Source of the DNA: JARYGU01 sp033795365
GTDB taxonomy: Bacteria > Pseudomonadota > Alphaproteobacteria > Rhizobiales > Rhizobiaceae
Assembly (NCBI GenBank): GCA_033795365.1
Contig: JARYGU010000031.1
Span: 1 to 47,449, forward strand
Length of the DNA: 47,449 bases
Reading direction: 5' to 3'
The notes beneath the pieces are model-generated. The model made no database searches. It saw only the letters and a program-made list of their open reading frames with translations, and was not told the origin of the DNA. The position numbers were made by a program, and so were the translations under genes. Below, one piece after another: positions 26,196 through 35,179 of the stretch. Each line of letters starts with the position of its first letter. Position 1 is the first letter of the stretch.

Positions 26196-26606
26196 ATGAC
26201 GAAGCATCCAATTGAGGTGATCACGTCCGTAGAGCGCCGTCGGCGCTGGTCACGCGAAGACAAGGAGCGCCTGGTCGCTGCCTGCTTTGAGCCGGACGCG
26301 GTTGTCTCTGAGATTGCTCGCGCGGCTGGTATCCATGTCAGCCAGTTGTTCCGTTGGCGCAAGGAGCTATGCCGGATTGAGGAGCCGAAGACCGAGACGG
26401 CAACCACGTTGGTGCCGGTGATTGTGTCCGAGGCCGCTTCGACAGTCTCTCCCGTTCAACCGGAACCGCTCACCACATCCCATCCTCGTCGGAAGCGCAG
26501 CGATATAACGATTGAGCTGGGTCGGGGCCGTCGTGTCCGCGTGGACAGCGATATCGACACGGATGCGCTTGGCCGGATTCTCGGTTGCGTATTGGGTCTG
26601 CGATGA
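26196..26606 (+). CDS. IS66-family TnpA protein
   Basis: The 136-residue TnpA (Orf1) of an IS66-family element. It reads VITSVERRRRWSREDKERLV, DAVVSEIARAAGIHVSQLFR and WRKELCR, a transposase_8 type HTH, and ends in RRVRVDSDIDTDALGRI. The gene is intact. Its stop overlaps the first codons of tnpB (ATG at 26603), the usual IS66 arrangement. The rest of the element is missing, so there is no tnpC and the element cannot move alone. Confidence 0.8.
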   Translation: MTKHPIEVITSVERRRRWSREDKERLVAACFEPDAVVSEIARAAGIHVSQLFRWRKELCRIEEPKTETATTLVPVIVSEAASTVSPVQPEPLTTSHPRRKRSDITIELGRGRRVRVDSDIDTDALGRILGCVLGLR

Positions 26607-26640
26607 TCCCGGTTCCTGTTGGCGTGAAGGTCTGGCGCAT
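26603..26640 (+). pseudogene. IS66 TnpB remnant (first 11 codons)
   Basis: MIPVPVGVKVW is the conserved start of IS66 TnpB. Similarity ends there, and the bases read on into an IS21 IstB fragment. The ATG overlaps the tnpA stop. Confidence 0.6.
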
Positions 26641-26961
26641 TCCGATCTCGTCATCCTCGACGAACTTGGCTACCTGCCGTTCAGCGCTTCAGGCGGGGCG
26701 CTGCTCTTCCATCTGTTGAGCAAGCTCTACGAGCACACCAGCGTCATTATCACGACCAACTTGAGCTTCAGCGAATGGGCCAGCGTCTTCGGCGACCCCA
26801 AGATGACCACCGCGCTGCTCGACCGGCTTACCCACCACTGCCATATCCTGGAAACCGGAAACGACAGCTTCCGCTTCAAGAACAGTTCGGCTCATGAGCC
26901 CAAAACGACGAAGGAGAAAAGGAGGAACTTGACCACGACGACCGACACGAACGATACTTAA
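26635..26961 (+). pseudogene. IS21-family IstB C-terminal fragment
   Basis: The end of an IstB-type ATPase helper protein. It starts with the Walker B region (LVILDELGYLPFSASGGALL), then FHLLSKLYEHTSVIITTNLS, FSEWASVFGDPKMTTALLDR and LTHHCHILETGNDSFRFK, and the normal C-terminal tail. The Walker A part and istA are missing. The IS21-type right end (GGGTCACTTCTCGGCGCAAA) follows at about 26965-27017. It sits directly after the IS66 piece in a nested or recombined junction. Confidence 0.7.
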
Positions 26962-27089
26962 AGGCGGGTCACTTCTCGGCGCAAATCCCCCCCGGGTCAG
27001 CTCTCAGTGCAAATCAACACTTGGACCTACGCTTTAATTTACCTAACCCAATGAATACACTAAGAGGCATCCGTCTTTCTTCCGGAGGT

Positions 27090-27752
27090 CTAGCGAAAGA
27101 AGCTTCGAAAACGGTCACTATCGGAGATGACTGTCTTTGCGGGAAAAGGCGCCTCGTTGGAGCCGAACGGCATCTGCGCGCGTAGTCTCCAGGTCTCAGG
27201 TATGTTCCAATGCCTCTTGATCTTTGCGTCAACCAGCGGGTTATAATGCTGAAGACTAGCTCCAATTCCGATGCCCGCGAGCGCGATCCAGACCGAAAGT
27301 TGAGCCATTCCAGAGGCTTGCTCCGACCAGTCTGGGAAGTGATCAGCGTATAGGGGCCACTGATCTTGTAAGATCCTGATCACATTCCGGTCCTCGAAGA
27401 AAAGAACAGCTCCTGCTCCAGCTGCGAAGCTGTCGATCTTTCTAAAGGAGTGCTTCTTAGCTTCTCCTTCGACGATATGACTTAACTCCGACTTCACAAT
27501 ATCCCAGAGTTTTTGATTTTCGTCGCGATGCAGGATCACAACCCGCGAACTCTGCGAGTTAAACGCCGAGGGTGATAGGCGAACCGCCTCGCGAATAAGT
27601 GCATCGATCTCCTCGTCGGGAAGCGCGATGTTTTTGCCGAGTGAATACTGCGTCCGACGTCTTGCAAGAAGTTGCGCCACCATACTGCGGCTAGCGGATT
27701 TTTCGGTTGGCAGCTCCAATTTAATCTCCTGGTTTTCTGTCGAAACAAGCAT
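27090..27752 (-). CDS. nitroreductase family protein
   Basis: A 220-residue flavoprotein of the nitroreductase family, which reduces nitro groups, quinones or other electron-deficient compounds using NAD(P)H and FMN. Characteristic stretches are LLARRRTQYSLGKN near the start, REAVRLSPSAFNSQSSRVVI for FMN binding and the C-terminal SVWIALAGIGIGASLQHYNP with GSNEAPFPAK. Length is normal. The start is uncertain: ATG at 27752 is used, 27683 would match the domain start closely, and a TTG at 27785 is also open. It is divergent from a LysR gene, which may control it. It is typical of a stress or aromatic detoxification pair. Confidence 0.75.
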   Translation of the reverse strand: MLVSTENQEIKLELPTEKSASRSMVAQLLARRRTQYSLGKNIALPDEEIDALIREAVRLSPSAFNSQSSRVVILHRDENQKLWDIVKSELSHIVEGEAKKHSFRKIDSFAAGAGAVLFFEDRNVIRILQDQWPLYADHFPDWSEQASGMAQLSVWIALAGIGIGASLQHYNPLVDAKIKRHWNIPETWRLRAQMPFGSNEAPFPAKTVISDSDRFRSFFR

Positions 27753-28104
27753 GAGGCCTGGATCGCCGACGCAATAGCCTGTCAAGGCGAAACCCGTTGT
27801 TGCGGAATTACGAACGACGTCGGCACGCCCTTACTGCATGGATAAAGTTCGGGCGGCTAATGCGGCAGAGTTCTGAGGCGGAGGGCCATCCTCCCTTCCC
27901 AAAGTCGACCATAATGGTCAACCTCGTCTCCGGCGGTTGAGAGTGATCTTCACCAGGACTGTAGCTTGCGCGGTTCCGTTAATTCAGCTCGGCCCTCTCA
28001 TGTCGCTGAAGTACATTAGTGCGACCGCGGGGCGAATTGGGAACTTGACAATATTTCATGCCCCGTGTTGCAGTGGTTGCAATTACTAAAGCGGGGTGTT
28101 GTTG
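27753..28104. promoter_or_regulatory. divergent promoter region, nitroreductase/LysR
   Basis: This region lies between the two divergent genes. It contains TTGACA at 28045-28050 on the plus strand and the inverted repeat TTGCA-N5-TGCAA at 28068-28082, which resembles a LysR-type operator beside the regulator start. No other gene is seen. Confidence 0.4.
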
Positions 28105-29004
28105 ATGGCGGAACCCGAGTCTGTTGAGATCTTGGATCTAATCTCTTTCATTCGGGTGGTCGAAACCGGTAGTATCGCGGGTGCGGCCAGCCGTTTGGGG
28201 ATTGCCAAATCGATCGTCAGTCGCCGCATCAGTCGTCTGGAAAATTTTCTAGGTGCAACTCTCCTCACACGTTCCCAAAAGGGAACAGCTCTCACAGATG
28301 TTGGCCGCGAGTATCATGTGCGAGCAGCTTCTGGGCTGGCCGAGTTAGAGTCCGCGCAGGAAATGGTTGTGAGGTCAACGACCGAAGCATCTGGTCAGGT
28401 CAGAGTTTCCGTTCCCGTGGCCTTCGGGGAGTTCTGTCTCGCTCCACTGCTGGCAGACTTCGCCCTGCTCCATCCGCGAATTCACTTTGATATACGTTTT
28501 GAAGATCGTCAGCCGGATCTTGTAGCCGAGGCGTATGACTTGGCGGTAAGGATCGGAAGTATCCCTGATTCCGTGCTAATCACGCGCAAGCTTGCAAAGG
28601 TCCGCTGGGCTGTCGTCGCCAGTCCTTCCTACCTGGAAGCAAGAGGGCGCCCCTCAAAGCCTGCTGAACTGGCGGCGCATAACGCGATCCTCTACTCCTT
28701 TGATACACTCGGCTGGCGTTTTCAAGGTCCGAATGGATGGGAACAAGTCCGCGTGAACTCACAATTCCGCTCGGACAATGGTCAAATGATGCTTTCCGCT
28801 GCGCGCGCCGGACTTGGTATCGTGGTCCTGCCCGTCTTCATGGTTCAAGAGTCGCTCGCCAGCGGCGACCTGGAAGAGGTGGTCCCTGGCTATAGTCACG
28901 CGGGAGCAGATCTGCACATACTGATGCCGCCAGCCCGCGCGGGTATTGCTCGAGTGCGCGCGCTGGTGAACTTCTTGTATGAGAAGTTCGAACGTGAAAT
29001 CTGA
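28105..29004 (+). CDS. LysR-family transcriptional regulator
   Basis: A 299-residue regulator of the LysR family. The N-terminal winged HTH is complete (LISFIRVVETGSIAGAASRL, GIAKSIVSRRISRLENFLGA), followed by the periplasmic-binding-like effector domain (VRVSVPVAFGEFCLAPLLAD, FALLHPRIHFDIRFEDRQPD). ATG at 28105 is used, with GGGG about 9 bases upstream; an earlier GTG at 28096 adds three residues. It is divergent from the nitroreductase, with a dyad just upstream that it may bind. The closest types control oxidoreductase genes. The effector is unknown. Confidence 0.88.
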   Translation: MAEPESVEILDLISFIRVVETGSIAGAASRLGIAKSIVSRRISRLENFLGATLLTRSQKGTALTDVGREYHVRAASGLAELESAQEMVVRSTTEASGQVRVSVPVAFGEFCLAPLLADFALLHPRIHFDIRFEDRQPDLVAEAYDLAVRIGSIPDSVLITRKLAKVRWAVVASPSYLEARGRPSKPAELAAHNAILYSFDTLGWRFQGPNGWEQVRVNSQFRSDNGQMMLSAARAGLGIVVLPVFMVQESLASGDLEEVVPGYSHAGADLHILMPPARAGIARVRALVNFLYEKFEREI

Positions 29005-29288
29005 TGCGTTTGCGGTCCTTCAAGGTCGACATGGCGATGGGATGCTAAAGACGAGGCACCTTTCGAGCGACGAGCCTGCGCCTTGGAAAGCGGTTGGCGC
29101 TGCCATGGATCCGAGCGTTTTGCTGCTAATAGTGGCCACGATGGTCCGCCCTTACGGTCATTTGCCCGGAAGGCGACCGGCGGCGATCCTCTCGCCGTTC
29201 TTTCAAGGACACGACCTGCGATGGAAACCGCAAGGCCAGATGCGGTCATTGGAGAGCGGGGCCAACTGCAACGTATTGCAGAAGGTTT

Positions 29289-29807
29289 TCAAGTGACTTT
29301 TCCGATAAGGCGGGCGAGCGAAACCTTAGCCAAATCGGCGAATTCCTGCTCGACTTGCGAAAGTGGATCGGCAGTGCTGAACCGCTCTTCAAGTGTGGCC
29401 AGCAGGCGATCACGCAGGTCCGGGTCGGAAATGCTCGCATGTTCGATCACAGCGCGGATGGCAGTGTCGGTTGCCAGCTTCTGAGCACTCTGCGTAAGGG
29501 CGGATTTGTCGCGCGTCTCCCTTTCGAGCTCCGCATGGCTCTTCGTCTTTCGGCGCCTCGACCGAATTCCTTGTTCTTTTTCCCAATAGCGGGCTGTACC
29601 GCGCCCCACATAGAGTATGTCCCAGGCGCGCTCTGGATCACCACCCTTGGCCGTATCCGCATCAGCACCACACAGGTGCAAAAATAGCCGACGCGTGGCG
29701 ACGTCCGCGAAGTAAGTTTGGGCGGTGGTGCGCGGTCCAAGTGACCGAAATGAAGCCTCCGATTCCTTTGCCGCCTGGGTGATAGCTGCATGTATCGCAT
29801 CCATCAT
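29289..29807 (-). CDS. hypothetical protein
   Basis: A 172-residue, mostly helical protein of unknown family. Residues 15-45 (SEASFRSLGPRTTAQTYFAD) and the following RLFLHLCGADADTAKGGDPE lead to RAWDILYVGRGTARYWEKEQ, then a basic stretch (RSRRRKTKSH) and a helix-rich C-terminus with DPDLRDRLLATLEERFS. No catalytic motif is recognised. The start is uncertain: ATG at 29807 follows a GGAAAG, while the frame stays coding-like up to a TTG at 29897. It lies downstream of, and convergent with, the LysR gene. Confidence 0.45.
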   Translation of the reverse strand: MMDAIHAAITQAAKESEASFRSLGPRTTAQTYFADVATRRLFLHLCGADADTAKGGDPERAWDILYVGRGTARYWEKEQGIRSRRRKTKSHAELERETRDKSALTQSAQKLATDTAIRAVIEHASISDPDLRDRLLATLEERFSTADPLSQVEQEFADLAKVSLARLIGKVT

Positions 29808-30042
29808 AGTTCTTTCCGCCTGCTTCACCGCGTCGACCTTGTCCTGCAAATTACTATCCTTTCGAAAGGTGCTGCATCCAACTCGAGGAGATGCCAACCG
29901 GTTTGATCGGATATCTCCATTGGTCAGCCAGACTGGATTGGTAACATTAAGTGGGAATTACGTCGCAAGACCTCATGCAAATTTCCGTTTAACCTCCAGT
30001 AATCCCGGCCGCGAGGAACATCTTTAGACCAACTGGCTCCTT

Positions 30043-31497
30043 TTATCGCAACAAACCCGGCTTAAGAGCGATGTGCTTATACTCGATAAAGTCCTCGATG
30101 GCGGCAACGCCGTTCAGCCTCCCGAGACCGGATTGCTTGAAGCCACCCTCCTCCGTCCCGTCATACACCTTGGCCCAGTCGTTGACGAACACGCTTCCCA
30201 CTTCAAGCGCCTGTGCGACCCGTAACGAGCGATCCAGGTCCCGCGTCCAGACCGAGGCGGACAGGCCATAGTCGTTATCGTTTGCCAGCACGACGACTTC
30301 CCGCTCATCTGAGAACCGCTGGATTGTTATGACGGGACCGAATGTTTCCTGCTGCACGATCGGCAGGCTGTTGTCGAATACCTCCAGCATCGAAGGACGG
30401 AAAAAAGCACCTTTCGCCAAAGGGCCTTCTGGCACGGGACCGCCTCGAACGACCACAGTTGCACCCTTCGACAGCGCATCTTTCACTACGTTGTCGACAC
30501 GGGCGACGTTCTCCTTGTCAATGAGTGGCCCCATATCGCTCGCTGGGTCCGATGCCGGCCCGACTTTGACAGCACGCAGCCTTTCGGCGAGGCCGTCGCG
30601 CACCAGTTCATAGATTGAACTCTGCACCAGTAGCCGTGAGCCGGTCATGCAGAACTGACCAGCAAAGATGGTGAGAGCCTTTTCGAGAACAGGCAGCATG
30701 GCTTCAATGTCGGCATCGTCAAACACGATCATTGGGGTCTTGCCGCCGAGTTCGAGCCCGAACCGCTTCATTCTCTTCGCACCGATAGCCCCGATGGTTC
30801 GCCCGGTCTGTGTGCTTCCAGTGAAGCTGATCGTCGGCACATCGGGACTTTCCACCAGAAGCGCTGCGCCCTCCGCACCGCTCTCGACGAACATGTTCAC
30901 GACGCCTTCCGGCAGGTCTGTCGCTTCCGCGAGGACCTCGGTTAGAACACTGGCGATCTGCGCCGTCTGACCGGGCATCTTGATGACGACCGTGCAGCCG
31001 GCGGCGAGCGCTGGAGCGAATGAACGAACCGACAATATGACGGGAGAATTCCAAGGGACGATGATCCCCGCCACTCCCATCGGCTGGCGCAGAATCACGG
31101 AGAGGCTGCCGGGCCTGGGCGATGTCGCTCGCCCTGCCTCCGTACGCGCCATAGCAGCCCAGTATCGAAGCTTGCTCGGACTACCGTCGATCTCCAGCGC
31201 CGCCTCGCCGAGCAGTTTGCCGTTTTCAAGCGAGAGGATGTCGATCAGGCGTTCGCGATTTCGCTCGATTGCCGATGCCATCTGATCGAGCACCCTTGCC
31301 CGAAGCTCAGCATCGTCGCGCCAAGCGGTTCCGCGGAATGCGCGTTTTGCGGCTTCGATGGCAGAGTGCGCGGCCGCTCCGCCATCGTCCGGATAATCTC
31401 CGATCGTCTCATATGTCGCCGGATCGATGGAGCGGCCGCGTTTGGAAGACGAGACAAAGGTGCCGTCGATCCAGTTGCTTGCGGAAAACGTCGTCAT
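30043..31497 (-). CDS. NAD(P)-dependent aldehyde dehydrogenase
   Basis: A 484-residue aldehyde dehydrogenase that oxidises an aldehyde to the acid with NAD(P). It shows VAGIIVPWNSPVILSVRSFA (cofactor side), SFTGSTQTGRTIGAIGAKRM, the glutamate motif LELGGKTPMIVFDDAD and the catalytic Cys in IFAGQFCMTGSR. Late motifs EVFDNSLPIVQQETFGPVIT and GGFKQSGLGRLNG are present. Length is normal. ATG at 31497 has AAGG upstream. It is the third gene of a cluster with a Zn alcohol dehydrogenase and an MBL-fold hydrolase, so it probably oxidises the aldehyde made from the alcohol. Substrate unknown. Confidence 0.9.
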   Translation of the reverse strand: MTTFSASNWIDGTFVSSSKRGRSIDPATYETIGDYPDDGGAAAHSAIEAAKRAFRGTAWRDDAELRARVLDQMASAIERNRERLIDILSLENGKLLGEAALEIDGSPSKLRYWAAMARTEAGRATSPRPGSLSVILRQPMGVAGIIVPWNSPVILSVRSFAPALAAGCTVVIKMPGQTAQIASVLTEVLAEATDLPEGVVNMFVESGAEGAALLVESPDVPTISFTGSTQTGRTIGAIGAKRMKRFGLELGGKTPMIVFDDADIEAMLPVLEKALTIFAGQFCMTGSRLLVQSSIYELVRDGLAERLRAVKVGPASDPASDMGPLIDKENVARVDNVVKDALSKGATVVVRGGPVPEGPLAKGAFFRPSMLEVFDNSLPIVQQETFGPVITIQRFSDEREVVVLANDNDYGLSASVWTRDLDRSLRVAQALEVGSVFVNDWAKVYDGTEEGGFKQSGLGRLNGVAAIEDFIEYKHIALKPGLLR

Positions 31498-31617
31498 TGA
31501 CTTGCCTTTCTGATGTTGCAAGGGCGCGCGAGATCCGGCCCGCGCTCACCGACGGCCTCCGGACACAACGGGGTAATGCCCACTCGATTTCGAGGTGTGC
31601 CGGAGGACGATCCCGGC

Positions 31618-32697
31618 TCAGGTCAGGAACGGCGGCGGATTTTCGCCGCGCAGGCGGTAGTTCGGCCGCGGCCTTTCCAGGCGGATCGACTCCAGCACGG
31701 TATAGGCGTGGTATTTCGTCTGGGTCGTCACGCCCGCAAGCCGCTCGGACCAGAGCTGGCCATTGCTGCTCTTCTTTTCCAGGACATATTTCGTGGCAAA
31801 ATTGGCCATCGAATTGATCCAGTTCTCGGTCCCGGAAAACACCTGGTCCCAGCCGGCGCCCTCCAGGATGCTGACGAGCGCATCCGACCGGCTGAAGCGA
31901 TCCACGGCTGCCTGTGCTCCGTCGAGGACGTCCTGGAAATACTCGATTGAAGCTGCGACCGTTTCCGGCGTCCCGTATTTCATGTGATGGCCGGCCACGA
32001 GGAAATCGAACTCATATTCCATCAGTTGCTTCTGGGCTTCGTACCAGCCGGTAATATTCTGCGATGCGTCGCAATGCATGAAGGTGGCGCTGCCGGGGCT
32101 GACGATGTCGATGACGGTCAGTACCTTTTGCGCCGGCGCATAAATGAAGATGTTGCCGGGGCAGTGGTTCTCGCCTTTGTAGGACAGTTCGAGCGTCACC
32201 CCGCCGACGACAAGCAGATGATCCTTGTCGAATGTCACGGTTGGCACCGGTCGGTTCGGGTCGGGGAACCGCTCCAGCAACTCCTTGGTGATATCGTGCG
32301 CGACGATCTCGACATTCGGTCCGAAAACAGATGCGGCGCCGATGTGATCGGTGTGCCAGTGGCTGTAGATCAGATGCGTTACCGGTTTGTCCGTGACGTC
32401 TTCGATCGCGGCCAGCATGTTTTCGCCGATCGTCGGCGGTGCGTCGATGGCGACGACACCGTCGCTGGTCACGACGAAGGCCGCGTCGTAGCCGCCGCTA
32501 GTGACCCAGTAGAAACCGCCGCGAAGCTCCTCGACATGGTAGCCGAGCCGCTGGAAGCGTTCAGAAGAGAAATACTCAGGATAATATCCCGGCGGATCAG
32601 CGGGGTGTTCCCCGGCCTCCGGAAAGCCGTAATGGTCGATCCCGAAAAAGTTGGGCTCGTCGGTCGCTCTGATCAGCTTCTGGTGTCGGTCGCACAT
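31618..32697 (-). CDS. MBL-fold metallo-hydrolase
   Basis: A 359-residue metallo-beta-lactamase-fold protein. The metal-binding HWHTDH motif is in THLIYSHWHTDHIGAASVFG, further ligands are likely in KGENHCPGNIFIY and VIDIVSPG, and the late GHHMKYGT supplies another His. It lacks marks of beta-lactamases proper and is a hydrolase or lyase of a small molecule. The start at 32697 has GGAGGA about 8 bases upstream. It lies between the alcohol dehydrogenase (47 bases) and the aldehyde dehydrogenase genes and is probably co-transcribed, so it may act on an ester or lactone intermediate. Exact substrate unknown. Confidence 0.85.
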   Translation of the reverse strand: MCDRHQKLIRATDEPNFFGIDHYGFPEAGEHPADPPGYYPEYFSSERFQRLGYHVEELRGGFYWVTSGGYDAAFVVTSDGVVAIDAPPTIGENMLAAIEDVTDKPVTHLIYSHWHTDHIGAASVFGPNVEIVAHDITKELLERFPDPNRPVPTVTFDKDHLLVVGGVTLELSYKGENHCPGNIFIYAPAQKVLTVIDIVSPGSATFMHCDASQNITGWYEAQKQLMEYEFDFLVAGHHMKYGTPETVAASIEYFQDVLDGAQAAVDRFSRSDALVSILEGAGWDQVFSGTENWINSMANFATKYVLEKKSSNGQLWSERLAGVTTQTKYHAYTVLESIRLERPRPNYRLRGENPPPFLT

Positions 32698-32744
32698 GTG
32701 ATCAATCCTCCATGATGTTTGCGATATCGAAAGAAAGTGGGTGG

Positions 32745-33863
32745 TTAAGCGGCTTGCGGGGGAAAGCGCAGGACGGCCTTGATCGCGCGCCCTGCCGCGA
32801 CATCGTCAAATGCCTCATTGATGTCGGCGAAGTCGTAGAAGGTGAGCAGCCTATCGAACGGGAAACGGCCGCTTCGATAAAGACCGACCAGTTCCGGAAT
32901 CATCAGGCCGGAAATGGCATCGCCCTGGATAATCCCGATGAGGCTTTGCCCTACCGTGAGCCGGGAGGCATCGACGACCGCGCCCGAATGGTCATTGAAG
33001 GCGACGAAACCGAACTGCCCCATCGGAGCAAGAGCGCCGATGCCGGCATCGAGGTTTTCCTTCCGACCGCTCGTATCGAGAACGTATTCGACGCCGCGAG
33101 GCGCGATATCCTTGATTGCCGCGGCGACATCGGCTTGCTCACGCGGGTTGACGCAATGCGTCGCGCCGAGTTCGTAAGCGAGCTTCAGCCGTTCGGCATT
33201 GACATCGATGGCGATGATGATTGCAGCATCGGCAACCTTGGCAGCCATGATCGCCGCCAGCCCCACCGCCCCTACTCCGAAGATCGCGATCGAAGCGCCG
33301 ACCGGCACTTTCAGCGCTTTCAAGACCGAGCCGGCTCCGGTCTGGAACCCGCAACCGAGCGGCCCGAGCAGTTCGAGCGGAACATCGTCCGGGACCTTGA
33401 CGGCATTGCGCTGGTGAGCGAGCGCATAGGTGGAGAAAGAGGACTGACCGAAGAAGTGCGCATGGAGCCTGTTCCCATCCGGCGCTGCAACGCCGATCGT
33501 CCCATCGAGCCTGGCGCCGGCAAAATTCGTTTCCCAGACGTGGTCGCAGTAGGCGGCATGGGAAGACATGCAGGGCTTGCAGTGGCCGCAGGAGTGATAG
33601 GAAAGAACGACATGATCGCCGGGCTTGAGATGCGATACGGTGGATCCGACACGTTCGACGATGCCGGCGCCTTCATGGCCGAGGATAGCGGGGAGCGGCG
33701 TCGGCATGAGCTGTTGCCTGACATGCGCATCGGTCGCGCAAATACCCGTAGCAACCATGCGAATGAGCACTTCGTCGGGGCGCGGTGCCTCAAGCTTCAC
33801 TTCACGAAGAATGAAGGGGCCGTTTTTTTCTTCCAGTACGGCTGCGGTGGCTGATTGGGTCAT
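32745..33863 (-). CDS. zinc-dependent alcohol dehydrogenase
   Basis: A 372-residue medium-chain Zn alcohol dehydrogenase, close to aryl-alcohol and benzyl-alcohol types. Catalytic zinc ligands are in ATGICATDAHV, ILGHEGAGIVERVG and LGPLGCGFQTGAG. The structural zinc Cys cluster (CGHCKPCMSSHAAYC) is complete, and the NAD fold is IFGVGAVGLAAIMAAKVADA. ATG at 33863 has GGAGG 6 bases upstream, so the longer open frame to 34289 is not used. It is the first gene of the adh-MBL-aldh unit, which would convert an alcohol to an acid. Confidence 0.9.
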   Translation of the reverse strand: MTQSATAAVLEEKNGPFILREVKLEAPRPDEVLIRMVATGICATDAHVRQQLMPTPLPAILGHEGAGIVERVGSTVSHLKPGDHVVLSYHSCGHCKPCMSSHAAYCDHVWETNFAGARLDGTIGVAAPDGNRLHAHFFGQSSFSTYALAHQRNAVKVPDDVPLELLGPLGCGFQTGAGSVLKALKVPVGASIAIFGVGAVGLAAIMAAKVADAAIIIAIDVNAERLKLAYELGATHCVNPREQADVAAAIKDIAPRGVEYVLDTSGRKENLDAGIGALAPMGQFGFVAFNDHSGAVVDASRLTVGQSLIGIIQGDAISGLMIPELVGLYRSGRFPFDRLLTFYDFADINEAFDDVAAGRAIKAVLRFPPQAA

Positions 33864-34125
33864 CTTTTCCTCCATGGGCTGATTTCGGATACTGGACGAG
33901 TGATCCCGCGCACGGACCGGCGGCGATCCGTGTTCGGATAGGCTTGATCCGATCCGCTTGAGTTTTGGACGAGCGGTGGTGAAGCGGCTGGTTTTCTCAG
34001 ACCGTTTGCGGGCCTGTTGCTCGCGAACATATCCATGCTGTCGAACGGCTAAAGACAGCAATGGCGGAACGTCGGGTTGCTGATAGCGAAACCCTTTGTG
34101 GATTCGTGGCAGCTGGACAGTCAGA

Positions 34126-34980
34126 TCAGACAGGCCGCATCTCGCCGGCATTCGGGAATTTGCCTTGGCGGTATGCGGCATAGTAGCCGGCAAGCTCCTC
34201 TTTTGAGCCTGCGATAAATGGGCCTTGTGCCACGACATGGATGTTTTGCGGTTGGCCTGCATACACAAGCACGCGCGCGCCGTTCTCACTCGCCTTCAGC
34301 CTCATGGCGCTTTCACCGTCAGTTGCCAGCGGGTGGGTCCAACCGACCTTATCCGTAGTTAGAGCCGTCGCCCCGGCGCCTGCCTCGATTTCGCCCGCGA
34401 TGACCACGACGAAGCCATTATATGATGACGGCAGAACCTGCTCAAACTCGGCGCCTGCCTCAAGCCGAATTTCGACCAAGGTTACAGGCACGGCATTCTT
34501 CGTCGATGCGATGATCCCTGCAGAGCGACCACTGTAAACGGTCGCTTCGAAGCCGTTGCCGCGATGTACCGGCATTTCATCCCGTCTCAGGATCTGCACC
34601 CTTGGCGCCATGTTGCGGTCCCGCTCGGGGAGAACCAGCCATAGCTGAAACAGACGCATCCCTGTTGAAACCTGGGTATCTTCCGAATGTACGATGCCGC
34701 TTCCGGCAGTCATCCACTCCACGTCGCCCTGGGCCAGACGTCCACCGGCATCTGCCATCGTGCCGTGAAGCATGAACGTGACGGTCTCCAGGCCGGCATG
34801 AGGGTGTGCCTCGCCGAATTGCCCCTCTCCGGTCACATGGTCGTCCGCCATCAAGAAGAACGGATCGGTCGCGGAAAAATCTCCCGGTGCGACGACAAGG
34901 GCCGCCTCGTGCCGCTCGCCCGCAAAACCGGGCCCGAGAGGCGGTGTGGTCGTAATCCTGTTGATGGACCTTTGAAGCAT
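34126..34980 (-). CDS. pirin family protein
   Basis: A 284-residue double-cupin pirin. The metal-binding pattern AHPHAGLETVTFMLHGTM is complete, with a further VHSEDT. A second cupin with AGEIEAGAGATALTT follows. Bacterial pirins are quercetin-dioxygenase-like or regulatory proteins. It lies upstream of the alcohol dehydrogenase gene by 262 bases on the same strand and is divergent from the MFS transporter, so it may sense or handle the same compounds. Function is not certain. Confidence 0.85.
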   Translation of the reverse strand: MLQRSINRITTTPPLGPGFAGERHEAALVVAPGDFSATDPFFLMADDHVTGEGQFGEAHPHAGLETVTFMLHGTMADAGGRLAQGDVEWMTAGSGIVHSEDTQVSTGMRLFQLWLVLPERDRNMAPRVQILRRDEMPVHRGNGFEATVYSGRSAGIIASTKNAVPVTLVEIRLEAGAEFEQVLPSSYNGFVVVIAGEIEAGAGATALTTDKVGWTHPLATDGESAMRLKASENGARVLVYAGQPQNIHVVAQGPFIAGSKEELAGYYAAYRQGKFPNAGEMRPV

Positions 34981-35179
34981 CTTTGCTGCCCTCGTGAACT
35001 TAAGAGGTGAAACCTGTCCGCTCTTTCAACGGATGTGCAGTGATTTTGAACGAGGCACCGCTCGCGACAAGTCACGATCCCCCGAACCCTATGTTGCCAA
35101 ACCAGCAACGCACCAGGCCACCGTGGTTGGGTTAGACTGCTGCGGATTGATGCCGTCAATCCAACAAGAGAGCACGACG

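Noticed and set aside
28045..28050. TTGACA as a complete sigma-70 promoter for the LysR gene
   Set aside because: No acceptable -10 lies 16-18 bases downstream, so only the dyad is proposed as regulatory.
32712..33854. 380-codon plus-strand open frame
   Set aside because: It is antisense to the alcohol dehydrogenase; GC-rich third positions keep it open.
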